DNA of 64,000 bases. Origin: Vigna angularis (lineage: Eukaryota; Streptophyta; Magnoliopsida; Fabales; Fabaceae). A program made the position numbers and the translations under genes. The notes beneath the pieces are model-generated. The model was given only the letters and a program-made list of their open reading frames with translations. It did not search any database and was not told where the DNA came from. The stretch is taken from contig NC_068973.1 of the NCBI RefSeq assembly GCF_016808095.1, positions 310,001-374,000 of the forward strand, given 5' to 3'. Positions 11,901 to 23,227 of the stretch are shown piece by piece (position 1 is the stretch's first letter; every line of letters starts with the position of its first letter).

Positions 11901-12990
11901 TATCTATAAACAATGCATTTATATATTAATATATATAACGGTAAAACGGTGTTTTTTTTTTCTTCGGAAAAACAACATAGGGATTACCAAGTTTTAAACT
12001 TAATATATTAATTTAATTATATCATCATCATTATAATAGACTTCTCTTTTATATTTCTTGTTTTAAATAATTACCATAACTTAGCATGCCAAATTCCAAA
12101 ACCGATATTCATATATGGATTAGCATAGCCTAGGCATGCTGAGGAATAAGGAATGGCAGCAAGTTGTTGTTTAATAGTATTCTGATTTTGAGGTGCATAA
12201 ACACATACACATTAATTGAGTGGCCATTATTGATCCCTAAATTGTTCATCTTTTTCTCCGTTGATGGCGGGAATTTATGCTGCAGGTTAAGTTTGTATCA
12301 TTAAGTTGTCATGCAACTGGTTTTTAATGTATGATTAGGGACACTCCTGTTGGAGGCAAACATCATTGCACCACTGCTAAGGTTATCATTTGCTTTTACT
12401 TTAATGATTTACCCAGTTTTGGTTTTCGATTGATGGCCCCGTTTACCTTTATACTTCTCTCCCCTTCTTCTTCATGCTCCTTAACTCATTCAAAATCTTT
12501 CTAGTTAACTTTCAAAAAGCAAACTGCAGCTGTCTCCAACTCTAACAATTATACAGCATGGATGATCCTGGACTTGAGGAGAAACTGAACTTCTTCCACG
12601 GGGACAAATAGTTCAAAAATTTTAACCTGCTTCATTGGTTTCCTTTGAAAGAGTAATTGATGCTAAAATATATATACATGCACGACTAATAATGCGAGCC
12701 ATTCATTAGGTTCAAATCAAACTGCATTGGTTGCAGTTTTAGATAATGAACTCGGATATATCTGTATCAGAGAATGATTTATTCTCTCAGATTCACTTTT
12801 CTGAAATTTGATAATAGTTCTAGACAACAGTAAGACATAAAAGTCAAATGAAACGGGCGTGGATATACAGACATTGGGATCATAGAATCCCCTAATCATT
12901 GTGTGGAACAACGGATCAGGCTAATTGATAACCTGGTGGCGTGCTGTGTGGGGAACCACAAGTAGAAACATAAAGGGAATTGTGCTGAAT
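8946..12990. other. AT-rich intergenic region without recognised genes
   Basis: No gene is visible. There is a 15-base perfect palindrome GGTTAACGGTTAACC at 9546-9560 and a weak tandem duplication of AT-rich sequence (about 9656-9697 and 9716-9758). From about 12080 to 12990 the composition becomes more balanced, which may reflect the distal promoter of the DUF1295 gene or an unrecognised old repeat. No RNA gene was found. Confidence 0.4.
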
Positions 12991-13038
12991 TTTGTTTGGA
13001 GCCTCTGCATGCCTTGCTTCCCTTCTATTTTCGACAGC

Positions 13039-13046
13039 TATAAAAG
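13039..13046 (+). promoter_or_regulatory. TATA box of the DUF1295 gene
   Basis: TATAAAAG lies 36 bases before the chosen start codon at 13082. This would put transcription start near 13070 and give a very short 5' leader. It also argues against the in-frame upstream ATG at 12992, which lies before the TATA box. Confidence 0.45.
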
Positions 13047-13081
13047 TGGAAGCCACAAAGACCGTGACAACAAATCACAAC

Positions 13082-14281
13082 ATGGCAACATATAGCAATC
13101 TGAAGAATGCTACTATAGCATTCTTGGTCCCTCTGCCCTCCATCCTAGTTTATCTCTCCTTCCATTCTGCCATCAGTGGCTTTCCACACTCTCCATCTTC
13201 TCTGTCAACTCTTTGGACATGGTGTTATCACCATCCTTTACTATTTGCCAATGTCCTTTTCTTCTTCAATGTCAATCTGCTCTTCTGGCTCATCGGCCTA
13301 ATCCAATCCAGCCACTGGGTACACTTTCCACTTCACTTCCCTCTTTTCTTCTCTTCACTTATGCAGTTTCGTTTCTGGTTTGATTTTGAGCTTGACACAC
13401 ACCTTTTGCTGTCGGTACAGATGATCGACCCGTATTGGACGGTGATACCTGTGATGCTAGTTCATTACTATTCGACTCATCCTTTGGCTCAGTATAACTG
13501 GTTGAGGTCGAGGACGGTGATTCTGTTGACTTGGGTGTGGAGTATCAGGCTGATCCACAACTACTTCAGGCGAGAAAAATGGCAGTGGGGTGCCAGGGAG
13601 GATTGGCGTTTCACTGATTTGAGCCATCAGTATGGAAAGCATTGGTGGTGGGCTTCCTTCTTCGCCATCTACGTGCCTCAGCAGGTCACTCACCATTTCT
13701 AGCTTTCTGTGCTTTTACATTAAAGAAGCATGAACCCTGTTTATATAATATCTATCTGCACCTTCCATTTAAATTTAAGTGTATCGATTTCACCTTTTCA
13801 GGTGTTTCTGATTGGACTATCACTTCCATTCTATGTTATCCACTCGGTCAACGAGCCTCTGAGCATGTGGGACTTTGTAGCCATAGTTTTGTGTATATCT
13901 GGTGTTGTCATAGCATACATTGCTGATACTCAGCTTTACAACTTTGTGAGTGGAAACAAGGAGCTAAAAGAAGCAGGTAAGACAGAGGTTTCGATTCTTG
14001 AGAAAGGGTTGTGGTATTACTGTCGGCATCCAAACTACTTTGGAGAGCAGTTGTGGTGGTGGGGAGTGTTTGTGTTTGCATGGAAGCTGGGACATGGATG
14101 GACCTTCATAGGGGCTTTGGCCAATAGCATGTGTTTGGGTTATGTGACAAAGCTTGTGGAGGAGCGAATCTTGAAACAAGAGAGCAGAGAAGAGGCCTAT
14201 AGGCTTTATCAGAAGACAACTTCCACATGGGTGCCTTGGTTCAAGTTCTCTCCTTTGGAACTAAAATCTAAGGATCTTTGA
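13082..14281 (+). CDS. DUF1295 / steroid 5-alpha-reductase-like multi-pass membrane protein
   Basis: Three exons: 13082-13318, 13421-13684 and 13802-14281, joined in phase 0 at GT-AG introns, giving 326 residues. Start 13082 (MATYSNLKNATIAF) is preferred over the in-frame ATG at 12992, because the extra 30 residues look unlike the family and a TATA box sits between the two. The protein is strongly hydrophobic with several membrane helices. It carries the DUF1295 signature near the C-terminus, RHPNYFGEQLWWWG at residues ~242-255, related to the C-terminal motif of steroid 5-alpha reductases and isoprenylcysteine methyltransferases, which binds a cofactor in those enzymes. Exon 1 ends with SSHW and exon 2 begins MIDPYWTVIPVMLVHYY. 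The catalytic activity of plant DUF1295 proteins is not established, so no substrate is proposed. Complete and apparently intact. Confidence 0.85.
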
Positions 14282-15475
14282 TTGTGTTTCATTTTCATCA
14301 TCACATCAGTTCTAGTTCTAGCTGTAGTACTGATTCTACCACCAACTTCATCATCTTAATTTTCCCTACTTTCTTCATTATGTAACGGAGCCAACCCATG
14401 AGTTGGATCATGTCATGTGTGTGTGTGTGCTCTGCACTTCCATCATTTTTTGTACCATATTTATCACCGTTACTAGCTCAGAAGAATCTCTGAAATGGCT
14501 TCTGCATATACTCTCTGATCATTTTCGTGATAATGAAGTTTAAAATTAGTAATGCAGACAAGTTTTTTGAAAAATATTCATAGGTTGATCAATACTTATT
14601 ATGAAAGAGAATAAAATTAATAAGTTTATAACATCTATAATGTGATGAAAGGAGAGATAAAGAAAAAGAAAAAACAAATGTGTAATACATGTATATGAAA
14701 TGTATGTGTGTTATTAATCATAATTTTAAGTTTAAGCCTTTTGATTTAATCCTTCCTACAAAATCAAGTGAGATTTGATCTTAGTTATAGAGTATAATTT
14801 AATCTTATCTTTATCAAATGTAAAATCTCTATAACTCTCACAACGCACATCTACATGTTGTGCCTAGGGTTAAATATTTGTGAACGATAAAGAATGGTAT
14901 ATTAGGTCTAACAAAATTTGTCAAAATAAATTCTAATATCATGAAAGTGAATTCAAATTTAATTTATCTTTACAATAAACTAACTTAAGAAGTTTGTTGT
15001 CATTTGTATATTATATTAATCTTATAAAAAGAAGCTAAATAGTAATAGAATATGTTTTTATAAAATTTACCGGCAATCTATCGTAGAGATGAATTTATTG
15101 TTACAAAAATAGTTTATTTGGGAATAAATTATTTCCTACATATAATATGGTCTTAATAATGCGTTTGAAAATTACTTGAGTTAACTAACTTACAGCTTGT
15201 TTGCAAAATTAATTACTTTATAAAATAGTTGTTAAGTAAATGAGTTTATATAGATTATTTTTCCACATCATTAGAGCACGATTCTTCTCGTTCTCTTCCT
15301 TTGATGCAAACATAAAACAAAAGGATTTTTGCTGCCTTTGTTGACAGTGTATGTTGTCGTGTTGCTTGTCTTTGTTGGTAATAACACTGTGAAATTGTCT
15401 TGATTATAAGCAACAGTTAAAAAGCATTTGATTAGTATAGCCATGAAATGATGATTGGTGATGGTTGGAGTGGGC
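14282..15475. other. Intergenic: DUF1295 3' region and PAP29-like upstream region
   Basis: The first 250 bases are probably the 3' UTR of the DUF1295 gene and include a short (GT)n run near 14416-14429. The rest is AT-rich to about 15260, then more balanced toward the phosphatase start. No other feature was recognised. Confidence 0.4.
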
Positions 15476-17168
15476 ATGGCACTAAGAGGAAAATGGGTTT
15501 TGTTTCCACTCTATTGCTTTTGCCTCATTCCGATATGTTTCTCGGCGGCGACGGAAGGAAAGCCGCCACAACAGCAGAAGTTGCGGTTCGGGGAAAACGG
15601 ACAGTTCAAGATCTTGCAGATTGCTGACTTGCACTATGCTAATGGGAAGACTACCCACTGCTTGGATGTGTTGCGTTCTCAGTATGCTTCTTGCTCTGAC
15701 CTCAACACCACCGCCTTCATCCAAAGGATCATCCTTGCTGAGAAACCCAACCTAATTGTCTTCACTGGTTTCTATTCCTCCCAATTCCTATTTTTACTTT
15801 TCATTTCTTTTGCCTCTTCATTCGTTTTTATCTTTTTCTTTCTATTTGAGTGCACAAAGATGATTCTTTTAGAAACATCATCCCTCCCCCCAATTATTTT
15901 ATTATTGTGGTCACAAGGATAAATTTTCATACATGTTGTTTGGAATTGAATGAGTTTGGCTATATAAGTTTGGAATTTGCAACTTTTACTTTATTGAGCA
16001 TGTTGGAATTTGATTGACTGTTGATAAGATTTTGTGTATTCATTTTTGCTGTGACAGGGGATAATATATTTGGACATGATGCCTCAGATCCGACCAAATC
16101 AATGGACGAGGCATTTGCTCCTGCAATCGCTTCAAACATTCCTTGGGTAGCTGTTTTGGGCAACCATGACCAGGAAGGATCCCTCTCTAGGAAAGGGGTG
16201 ATGAAATATATTGCTGGGATGAAAAACACTTTATCTATTGTCAATCCTCCGGATGTACACATAATTAGTGGTTTTGGGAACTATAACTTAGAGGTTGGAG
16301 GAGTTAAAGGTACTGATTTTGAAAATAAATCAGTGCTCAATCTGTACTTTCTCGACAGTGGAGATTACTCCAAGGTTCCTTTCATTCCTGGCTACGGCTG
16401 GATCAAACCCTCTCAGCAACTTTGGTTCCGACGGACATCGAAAAAACTTAGGGTATTATTTACCTGTTTCATTGACTAACTATATTTTGGCTCCTGTACA
16501 CTTTCTCCAAAGATCAGCTAAACTGTTCATCCTGTTTCTCTTTCTATTTTTTATTAGGGGGTTATTGATGAAAGTTAGTGACTATTCATTAGACGCAGAG
16601 CTGATTTTCATTTCTTTCCCTTGATAATCTTTGGATTAACTATTTGCTCTTTGTTCTGCAGAAAGCATACATGAATGGACCAGTGCCTCAGAAAGAACCT
16701 GCACCTGGTCTTGCATACTTTCACATTCCATTACCTGAATATGCTAACTTTGATTCATCAAACTTCACAGGCGTGAAACAAGAAGGCATAAGTTCTGCTT
16801 CTGTGAATTCTGGCTTCTTCACAACATTGATTGAATCAGGAGATGTGAAGGCAGTTTTCACTGGCCATGATCATGTCAATGACTTCTGTGGCAAGTTAAC
16901 AGGTATAAATCTTTGTTATGCTGGAGGATTTGGATATCATGCTTATGGCAAAGCTGGATGGTCTAGAAGAGCAAGAGTGGTGGTAGTTAGCTTGGAGAAA
17001 ACAGAGAATGGCCGATGGGAAGATGTCAAATCAGTTAAAACGTGGAAACGCCTTGATGATCAAAATCTAACTGGTATTGATGGTCAGCTCTTATGGAGCA
17101 AGAGTTTTAGAAGTAAGATGAAATCTATCTTTAGAATTACATATTACGGAGTACAACTGGAGGCATAA
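15476..17168 (+). CDS. PAP29: Purple acid phosphatase 29-like metallophosphatase
   Basis: Three exons: 15476-15767, 16058-16452 and 16662-17168, with GT-AG introns; the first splits a Gly codon (act g|gg gat). The product has 397 residues. An in-frame ATG at 15455 would add seven residues; 15476 begins a cleaner signal peptide (MALRGKWVLFPLYCFCLIPI). Metallophosphatase blocks appear in order: QIADLHY (Asp51), GDN (Asp99), GNHDQEG (Asn133-His134), FHIPLPE (His250) and GHDH (297-300). This is the pattern of the small plant group of PAP28/PAP29, called 'probable inactive' in databases because its metal-ligand spacing differs from that of the large PAPs. The protein is likely secreted or vacuolar. 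Substrate and activity are unknown. Complete and intact. Confidence 0.88.
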
Positions 17169-18868
17169 AATGAACTTCTGTTCATGCTTCGTTCTTGGCA
17201 TATATGTGTTGATATAAATATATGAAGAAAACACATAACTTTTGCGTCCTTTTTATGATCAAAGTAGCTTTCTAATTACTATTAGCTGATTTCCCTTGAC
17301 AGTATCTAACCTAAACTACTTCTAAGTTCAGTTACTCATTGGGGTAGATTGTGTTGGCTTTTGAATTACAAATGGGCAGTTTATTCCCCTGAAATCAAAG
17401 TGGATTAAAGAGAGTCAATAATTAGCTGCTAATGTTCAATGTTCATTGGTGTGAACACACTCTCATTCACCGCCTATCCTTCCTGCTCCTTGTTTTATGA
17501 GCATATACATAACCTGGAAGTTCAGATTGTGTGAAGGGTTAGTGTATTCACTGTGTCACTGGCATGAATAAATATTGGACTTCGGATTCTCAATCTGTTA
17601 GTTTATTAACTTTGCCTGACTAATTAACAATGTTTAGAATGAGAAGCTTTTCTTCTTACTTGTTGCTGATAAAGGCACCTTGTTGGTCACTTTTTGACAG
17701 ACATTCATGCACACTATTGTAAGACTTGGAACATAAACCAAACTATAATTCATGGAAAATGATTTTGATTAAATAGATCATCTATGTTGCATTATAATTA
17801 AGTTTGTGTTGACTTTGTGAACATCTGCCCTTTGTTTGTTTGCGTAGAAATAGAGTGGAGGAAAAGAAAAGGAAGGGAGATAGGGTAAAAATACCAAATA
17901 AGAGAGGAAAGAAGTTTGGAGGAAAGAAATGGAAAATTTAGAAATAAAAGGACATAGAATGGAAAAATGTTTTGTTTGAACAGTTAGAAAAAAAAAAAAG
18001 AGGAATAAAATGAAGATTTTTTTTTCTCCATTTCTCTGGATGATTAGGAAAGAGAATGGAAAGAAGTTCACAAATTGCATAAAATAGTATTTCTATACTA
18101 GTTATAAAAACTCAATTAGTTTATTCCTGTTTTTTCTTAACATAAAAATATACATTTTTTTTGTAATTAAAACAAAAAGAAAGTGTAAAAGAGAAATAAT
18201 TTCTCTCCCATTTTATGTAAATTTGGGGATAATTCTTAGTAGTTCCAACTGGAATAATTTCCCTCCCTATTTTCCTCTCAAATAAACAATGACAATTTGA
18301 TGATTCCTATATAATCTTCTTCTTTTCTACTTACCTATAGTAACAAATAGAGCGTAAAGAGTTTAAACAACTTTAAGCAAGTGATTAAATGGTTGATATT
18401 TTCTTTTTGTTTGAGGTGCTGACTATGATTTATGTGTAACTTATTGCTTTCCATTTCAAGTCATCTCCCTTGATCGTTTGTTCTGGTGCATCTAACAGGC
18501 AACCGCAGGAAAAAACAAGATGGCAACTCTTGAGAATTTATGGTGTTGCAGAAAAATGTTAGTATCATGAAGGTGATTTGGAATGTCTCAGTCTGTTTTA
18601 TACATCTTATTGTTTTACACGTCCTATAATCAATATACAGGAATACGAGGTAGCTTGGTCAAAAATAATATGTAAAAGGAATGGAAGTTCACTGATGTGG
18701 TGCAATGATTGCATTCTATGCGATTGCAACTGTATGTTCAAAACCTAGAATCATGGTGTCCATGTCTCTAATTTTTTCTTACGTATGGCCTCAACATGAA
18801 AGGCTTCTTTAAGATGATGCAGCATGAATTGAGAGTAGATTTCTACTTGTGTTGTGTGGATATTTACT
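17169..18868. other. Intergenic: PAP29-like 3' region, no further gene recognised
   Basis: The first few hundred bases are likely 3' UTR and downstream sequence. The remainder is moderately AT-rich. A tRNA-like pair of motifs near 18697 (GGTGCAATGATTG) and 18737 (TGTTCAAAACC) is too degenerate to call a tRNA or SINE. No coding region was recognised. Confidence 0.35.
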
Positions 18869-18954
18869 CTACCTGATAATGATAATAATACGTTTGCTAT
18901 AAATTCACAAAGCTATGGTACAATGACAGTTAATGTATGCAATTATGCGTTTAT
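18869..18954 (+). repeat. Direct repeat, copy 1 (flanks gypsy remnant)
   Basis: An ~85-base sequence beginning CTACCTGATAATGATAATAA and ending near AATTATGCGTTTAT recurs at 19673-19756 in the same orientation, with small indels and substitutions. The two copies lie on either side of a decayed Ty3/gypsy integrase fragment. Confidence 0.75.
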
Positions 18955-19024
18955 TGCTAAGCTTGACACTGGTTGAATCAGAAGATGAATACTTTTGTTG
19001 ATAATATAGATTAGGATATCAGTC

Positions 19025-19675
19025 GTCTCTAATAGAGATAAGATTTTCACTAGGCAATTTTGGCGAGACACAACTTTGACTATGAGTATTGCATTGCATA
19101 ACATCCTCAATCAGAAGATCAGTCAAAAGCTTTGACTAGATGCTTGGAAATGTGCTTGAAATGCTTCACTTTTGGGCAAAGTTGCTGCTGTAGGCGGAGT
19201 GTTGGTGCAGCACCTCGAACCATGCTGGCATTGGCATTACTCCTTCAAGATAGTCCATGATAGAGAACCATCTGAGAACACAAAATAGGTTCCAGATGGC
19301 GAGGATCCTTTTCTGTTCAGGAATTACAAGTTGAAAGATACTTTTACATAGGCTGAAACTTAGCCTTCACAAAGCTCAACAAAAGAAGGAAAAATATGCT
19401 GACAATAAGAGATGTCATGTGTAATTTAAAGTAGAGATCAAGTGCTAGTGAAACTGTAACCATACAAACAGCACTCAGTTGCTTTAAGAAAGAATCAAAG
19501 ACTGACTACGAGTTATGTTGGACTCGTTCCGGATACGACAGGTTGCTACTAGTTACTGCTGCCATCAGTAGCTAGAATTCATCCAGTTTTCCACTCCTCT
19601 CTGTTGAAACCTTATAGCGAAGATCATCTTTTTCCCTATATTCCCTTGCATATTGTTCTGATTGACCCTATGCTA
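19025..19675 (+). mobile_element. Decayed Ty3/gypsy retrotransposon: integrase C-terminal fragment
   Basis: Plus-strand translation in shifting frames gives successive blocks of a gypsy integrase. A VSNRDKIFTRQFW block starts at 19025, HPQSEDQSKALTRCLEM at ~19102, then a one-base frameshift and a TP..KIVHDREP block near 19230-19262. HKAQQKKEKYADNKRCHV lies at ~19365-19420, and IHPVFHSSLLKPYSED at 19577-19624. Order and spacing match the distal integrase and the post-integrase region of plant gypsy elements. Stops and frameshifts show that it is dead. No LTR was found next to it, so it is a truncated fragment. The 85-base flanking repeats suggest a local duplication history. Confidence 0.75.
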
Positions 19676-19756
19676 CCTGATAATGATAATACGTTTGCTA
19701 ATAGATTCACAAAGTTACAGTACAGTGACAATTGCTGTATGCAATTATGCGTTTAT
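19673..19756 (+). repeat. Direct repeat, copy 2 (flanks gypsy remnant)
   Basis: Second copy of the repeat at 18869-18954. It starts CTACCTGATAATGATAATAC immediately after the last recognisable gypsy-related codons. Confidence 0.75.
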
Positions 19757-20690
19757 AGTATGATGATCAATAACGGTGCAAAGTTGCTACAACTTGAACT
19801 ATTGAACTACATTTGTGAAGTAGTGAACAGAACAAAAGGCTTCAAGTGCATAATGAAATAGCTAGAAAGATTAATTTTTCAAGTATATCCTTTATATTTT
19901 AAATAGAAAATTAATATTGTTGAGAAAAAAAAAATCATGATATTTCATTAAAAGAAACTTGTTATGTTCTTAAATATCTTGTATAGATTGAAGGAACTAA
20001 TGCTGTGACATTCTGCAAGCAAATCCCACACTCATCTTCTTAGCCTACTATGATCTGTCTCTAGTTTGAGTGAAATACTGACAAATAATATATGGAATGA
20101 CGAAGTTTAAATTATATTGGAGTGATGAAAAAAAGTAAAAAAAAAAAATCTGAAGTATTGAAAATGTTAGTTTATTAAAAATAAGACTGCTACATTTCTA
20201 CATTGACATACGAAAATACGACTTTCTTATGGTAATTAAGTATAAATTTACTGAACTTTTGTATAATAATTAACAATGAGTATATTGTTTTATAGTAATT
20301 AAATTGTAATAAAGCATATTTTTTACAACTATTTAAAAACACTTTTAAAAATTTTGGTTCGTATTCCTATAACTTGAATGTGCGAATGTGGTTCGGAGTG
20401 TAGAGTAGTTTTAGGTGAGAAATTGGAGGAATTGTTAGAGAGATAATTTATATCCAACTAAGAAATATAGGTCCCACAAAATGTGTGTGATTGGTGTGCA
20501 GGGAAAATAGCATATCAGAATCTGCATCTCCTGTGATTTGTGATGACATGTGGCAACAAATAGATTTTATGTAAGGCAGAAGGCCGTGTGAGCCACCAGA
20601 TTTTGATTTTTTTAAGGTAAACCTATCCCATTAGATTTCACATGCCACATGGCAACCCACAAATTCATTACCCATTCACACTCCTATCCT
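19757..20690. other. Intergenic: upstream of LHCA2
   Basis: AT-rich to about 20340, with A-runs near 19930 and 20140, then more balanced sequence forming the LHCA2 promoter. A CATGTGGCAAC element at about 20547 and a CACATGGCAAC element at about 20646 are similar and spaced about 100 bases apart. No coding region was recognised. Confidence 0.35.
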
Positions 20691-20693
20691 TTC

Positions 20694-20700
20694 GGATAAG
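20694..20700 (+). promoter_or_regulatory. I-box (GGATAAG) in the LHCA2 promoter
   Basis: GGATAAG lies 115 bases upstream of the LHCA2 start codon. GATAAG I-boxes are common in promoters of light-regulated nuclear photosynthesis genes. No clear TATA box is visible between it and the start. Identified by consensus and context only. Confidence 0.45.
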
Positions 20701-20814
20701 ATTCTTCATACATCAACAAATTTCCATTTCTTTGCCATTAATCATCAAACATATACACAGAAGCAAAGATAGTCACTCACTGAACAAAAAATTTATATTT
20801 TGAATCAAGGGTTA

Positions 20815-22032
20815 ATGGCTTCTGCTTGTGCCTCCTCTGCCATTGCTGCTGTTTCCATCTCCACGCCAAGGCAAGTTTCTCCACTCTCCCATATTTGTAA
20901 ATATATTTATTTATGTCATTTCATTCTGTGCATAAGATGTTGCACATATTCATCAATGAATTAATGCATTGAATATGGAAATCCAAGCATTGTATGAATG
21001 AATTAATGCGTGATGCATAGACGTGATTGATCAAAAGTAGTGAACTTGTACAGTTCCCAGAAGAATGGATCAGTGTTGGGAACCCCCAAAGCTTCTTTTC
21101 TTGGTGGAAGGAAATTGAGGGTGAACAAATACACAGCAGCAGTTGGAGTACGATCCACCACTACAGTGTGTGCTGTAGCAGACCCTGACAGGCCCCTATG
21201 GTTTCCCGGCAGCACCCCTCCTCCATGGCTTGACGGCAGTCTCCCTGGAGACTTTGGCTTTGACCCTCTTGGTCTTGGTAAGTCAGTGCTTAATCTTCAA
21301 TTAAGAACACAATCTTAACAATATATGCTTCCTTACAGAATATGTTATGAGCATGTTTTTGTTGAAATTTCATTTATGAAAGCAAATGAGAAAAGAAAGT
21401 GGATTTTGATTGATAGGATCTGATCCGGAGAGTCTGAGATGGAATGTTCAGGCAGAGCTAGTGCACTGCAGATGGGCAATGTTGGGTGCTGCTGGGATTT
21501 TCATTCCAGAATTCCTGACAAAGATTGGTGTTTTAAACACACCCTCATGGTACACAGCTGGAGAACTTGAATACTTCACAGACACCACTACCCTCTTCAT
21601 TGTTGAGCTCTTTTTCATTGGGTGGGCTGAGGGTAGAAGGTGGGCTGACATAATCAAGCCAGGGTGTGTGAACACTGACCCCATCTTTCCCAACAACAAG
21701 CTCACAGGAACTGATGTTGGTTACCCAGGTGGGCTTTGGTTTGACCCTCTTGGATGGGGAAGTGGTTCTCCCGAGAAGATCAAGGAGTTGAGAACTAAGG
21801 AGATCAAGAATGGGAGATTGGCCATGTTGGCTGTGATGGGTGCATGGTTCCAGCACATATACACTGGCACTGGTCCTATTGACAACCTCTTTGCCCACCT
21901 TGCAGATCCTGGCCATGCTACCATTTTTGCTGTAAGTTTATTCATCCACTGTGCCTTCAATTTTTGCCCATTTCTTTATCCTCTGACCTTATCTTTCTTT
22001 CACCACCACTGCAGGCTTTCACCCCTAAGTGA
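20815..22032 (+). CDS. LHCA2: Photosystem I light-harvesting chlorophyll a/b protein, LHCA2 type
   Basis: Four exons: 20815-20870, 21054-21277, 21417-21931 and 22015-22032, giving 270 residues. The precursor starts [20 protein letters not shown] and ends AAFTPK. It has a chloroplast transit peptide of about 55 residues, then the mature [20 protein letters not shown]. Helix B holds [14 protein letters not shown] and helix A holds [14 protein letters not shown], the conserved chlorophyll-binding LHC repeats. The closing sequence around [20 protein letters not shown] is diagnostic of LHCA2. The protein acts in the thylakoid membrane, where LHCA2 pairs with LHCA3 in the LHCI belt of photosystem I. 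Intron 1 is best read as a GC-AG intron (AG|GCAAGT at 20871). A GT donor at 20875 paired with the AG at 21059-21060 would also stay in frame but gives STPRQKNGS instead of STPSSQKNGS. Exon 4 encodes only five residues and the stop. Confidence 0.93.
20871..21053 (+). other. LHCA2: Predicted GC-AG intron in LHCA2
   Basis: The donor reads AG|GCAAGT, a strong GC-donor consensus, and the acceptor ends TTGTACAG. It splits codon 19 (ag|t, Ser) and restores the SPSSQKNGS-like segment that I recall from legume LHCA2 precursors. The competing GT-AG choice (donor 20875, exon 2 from 21061) has a weaker donor context (CAA|GTTTCT). Preference rests on family resemblance and donor strength; transcript reads would settle it. 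Confidence 0.65.
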
Positions 22033-22603
22033 AAAGGGCTGAAGATCAACCACGCATCCTGGGAGAACATGTTTCATAGAGAGATCAAATGTCTTAGGAG
22101 AGAGGAATGTTTATGTCTCTAGAAAGCTTGTAATATGCAACTTCTGCATATATGCACAGAATCATAATCCAACTTGCCGACACCTATTTAAGTTTTAGAT
22201 CACATGAATGCGTTTAGATAATATTCACATTTGTGCGTATGATGATAATCCACGTCCAGCATTTCATCATTCACGACAAAAATCTCAGAAAAATGGTCAA
22301 ATTTCATTCTTTAAACTGTTCTCTTTAGTTCATCAAACAATTATAAATTATTTAAAAAACAAGAAAAAAATATATAGTTCCTTTTTCAATTCTTTAATAT
22401 TTTAACATTCACAAAAAGTATCTCATTTATACTTACTGACTTGTAAATTTAATCCGCCCAAAGTTTAACAAACAAATCATATCGCAAACAAGGAATAATA
22501 ACAGCTATAAAATTATAAGACGAACACTCTTCAATTTCATGAGAAAAAATAATAATCAAAAGAACCTTTACCTCTAATTATTCATGTGAACTCATTTCCA
22601 GAA

Positions 22604-22604
<1 letters not shown>

Positions 22605-22654
<50 letters not shown>
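22605..22654. repeat. (AT)n microsatellite
   Basis: About 25 uninterrupted AT units. A short open frame through it is an artefact of the repeat. Confidence 0.9.
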
Positions 22655-22659
<5 letters not shown>

Positions 22660-23227
22660 CACGTAGATAAATCCATATCTATCTTTTATTTTATAAAATG
22701 TGGGATTTTATTTGTACTCTCCACATCAAAGAAATATTGTCCGTTTTGGATAAATACTCACGGATTTGCTTTTTTATTATTCTAAAAAACCTCTTACTAA
22801 TAAAGGTATTTTATGTTTATATAAACACATGTTTATTTTTTATTTTATTTGATGTGAGACTTTGTTTGTAACTATGATTGACTGATAAAAAGCTCCTCAC
22901 TCGTGAAAATAAAGTTTACATACAAGGCTATGCTTCGAACACTTTCATGCTTCCAATGGTGTCATTCACATGGTGAAGCATTTCTAGACACAGTTTCAAC
23001 TAAATTCAACTTCTTTCATACTACATTCTGTTCTTGAAAGGAAAAGGGAAGAAAAATATCTCTGAACAAGGTGACAGTATTGTAACAGATTCAGATTCAG
23101 TCCTTGTTATGGAGGGGAACTCTGTCCATGGAATAATTTTTTTTTCTCTTTTACTTTATAATCACAAAAATATATATAATTTTTGAATGACCATATTAAA
23201 TTATCAAAATATATTTTTCTTATTTTT

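Noticed and set aside
12992..13081. Upstream in-frame start of the DUF1295 gene
   Set aside because: It lies before the TATA box, and the added 30 residues do not resemble the family's N-terminus.
18690..18750. tRNA- or SINE-like A-box and B-box pair
   Set aside because: Both boxes are degenerate and no cloverleaf could be drawn; evidence too weak to list.
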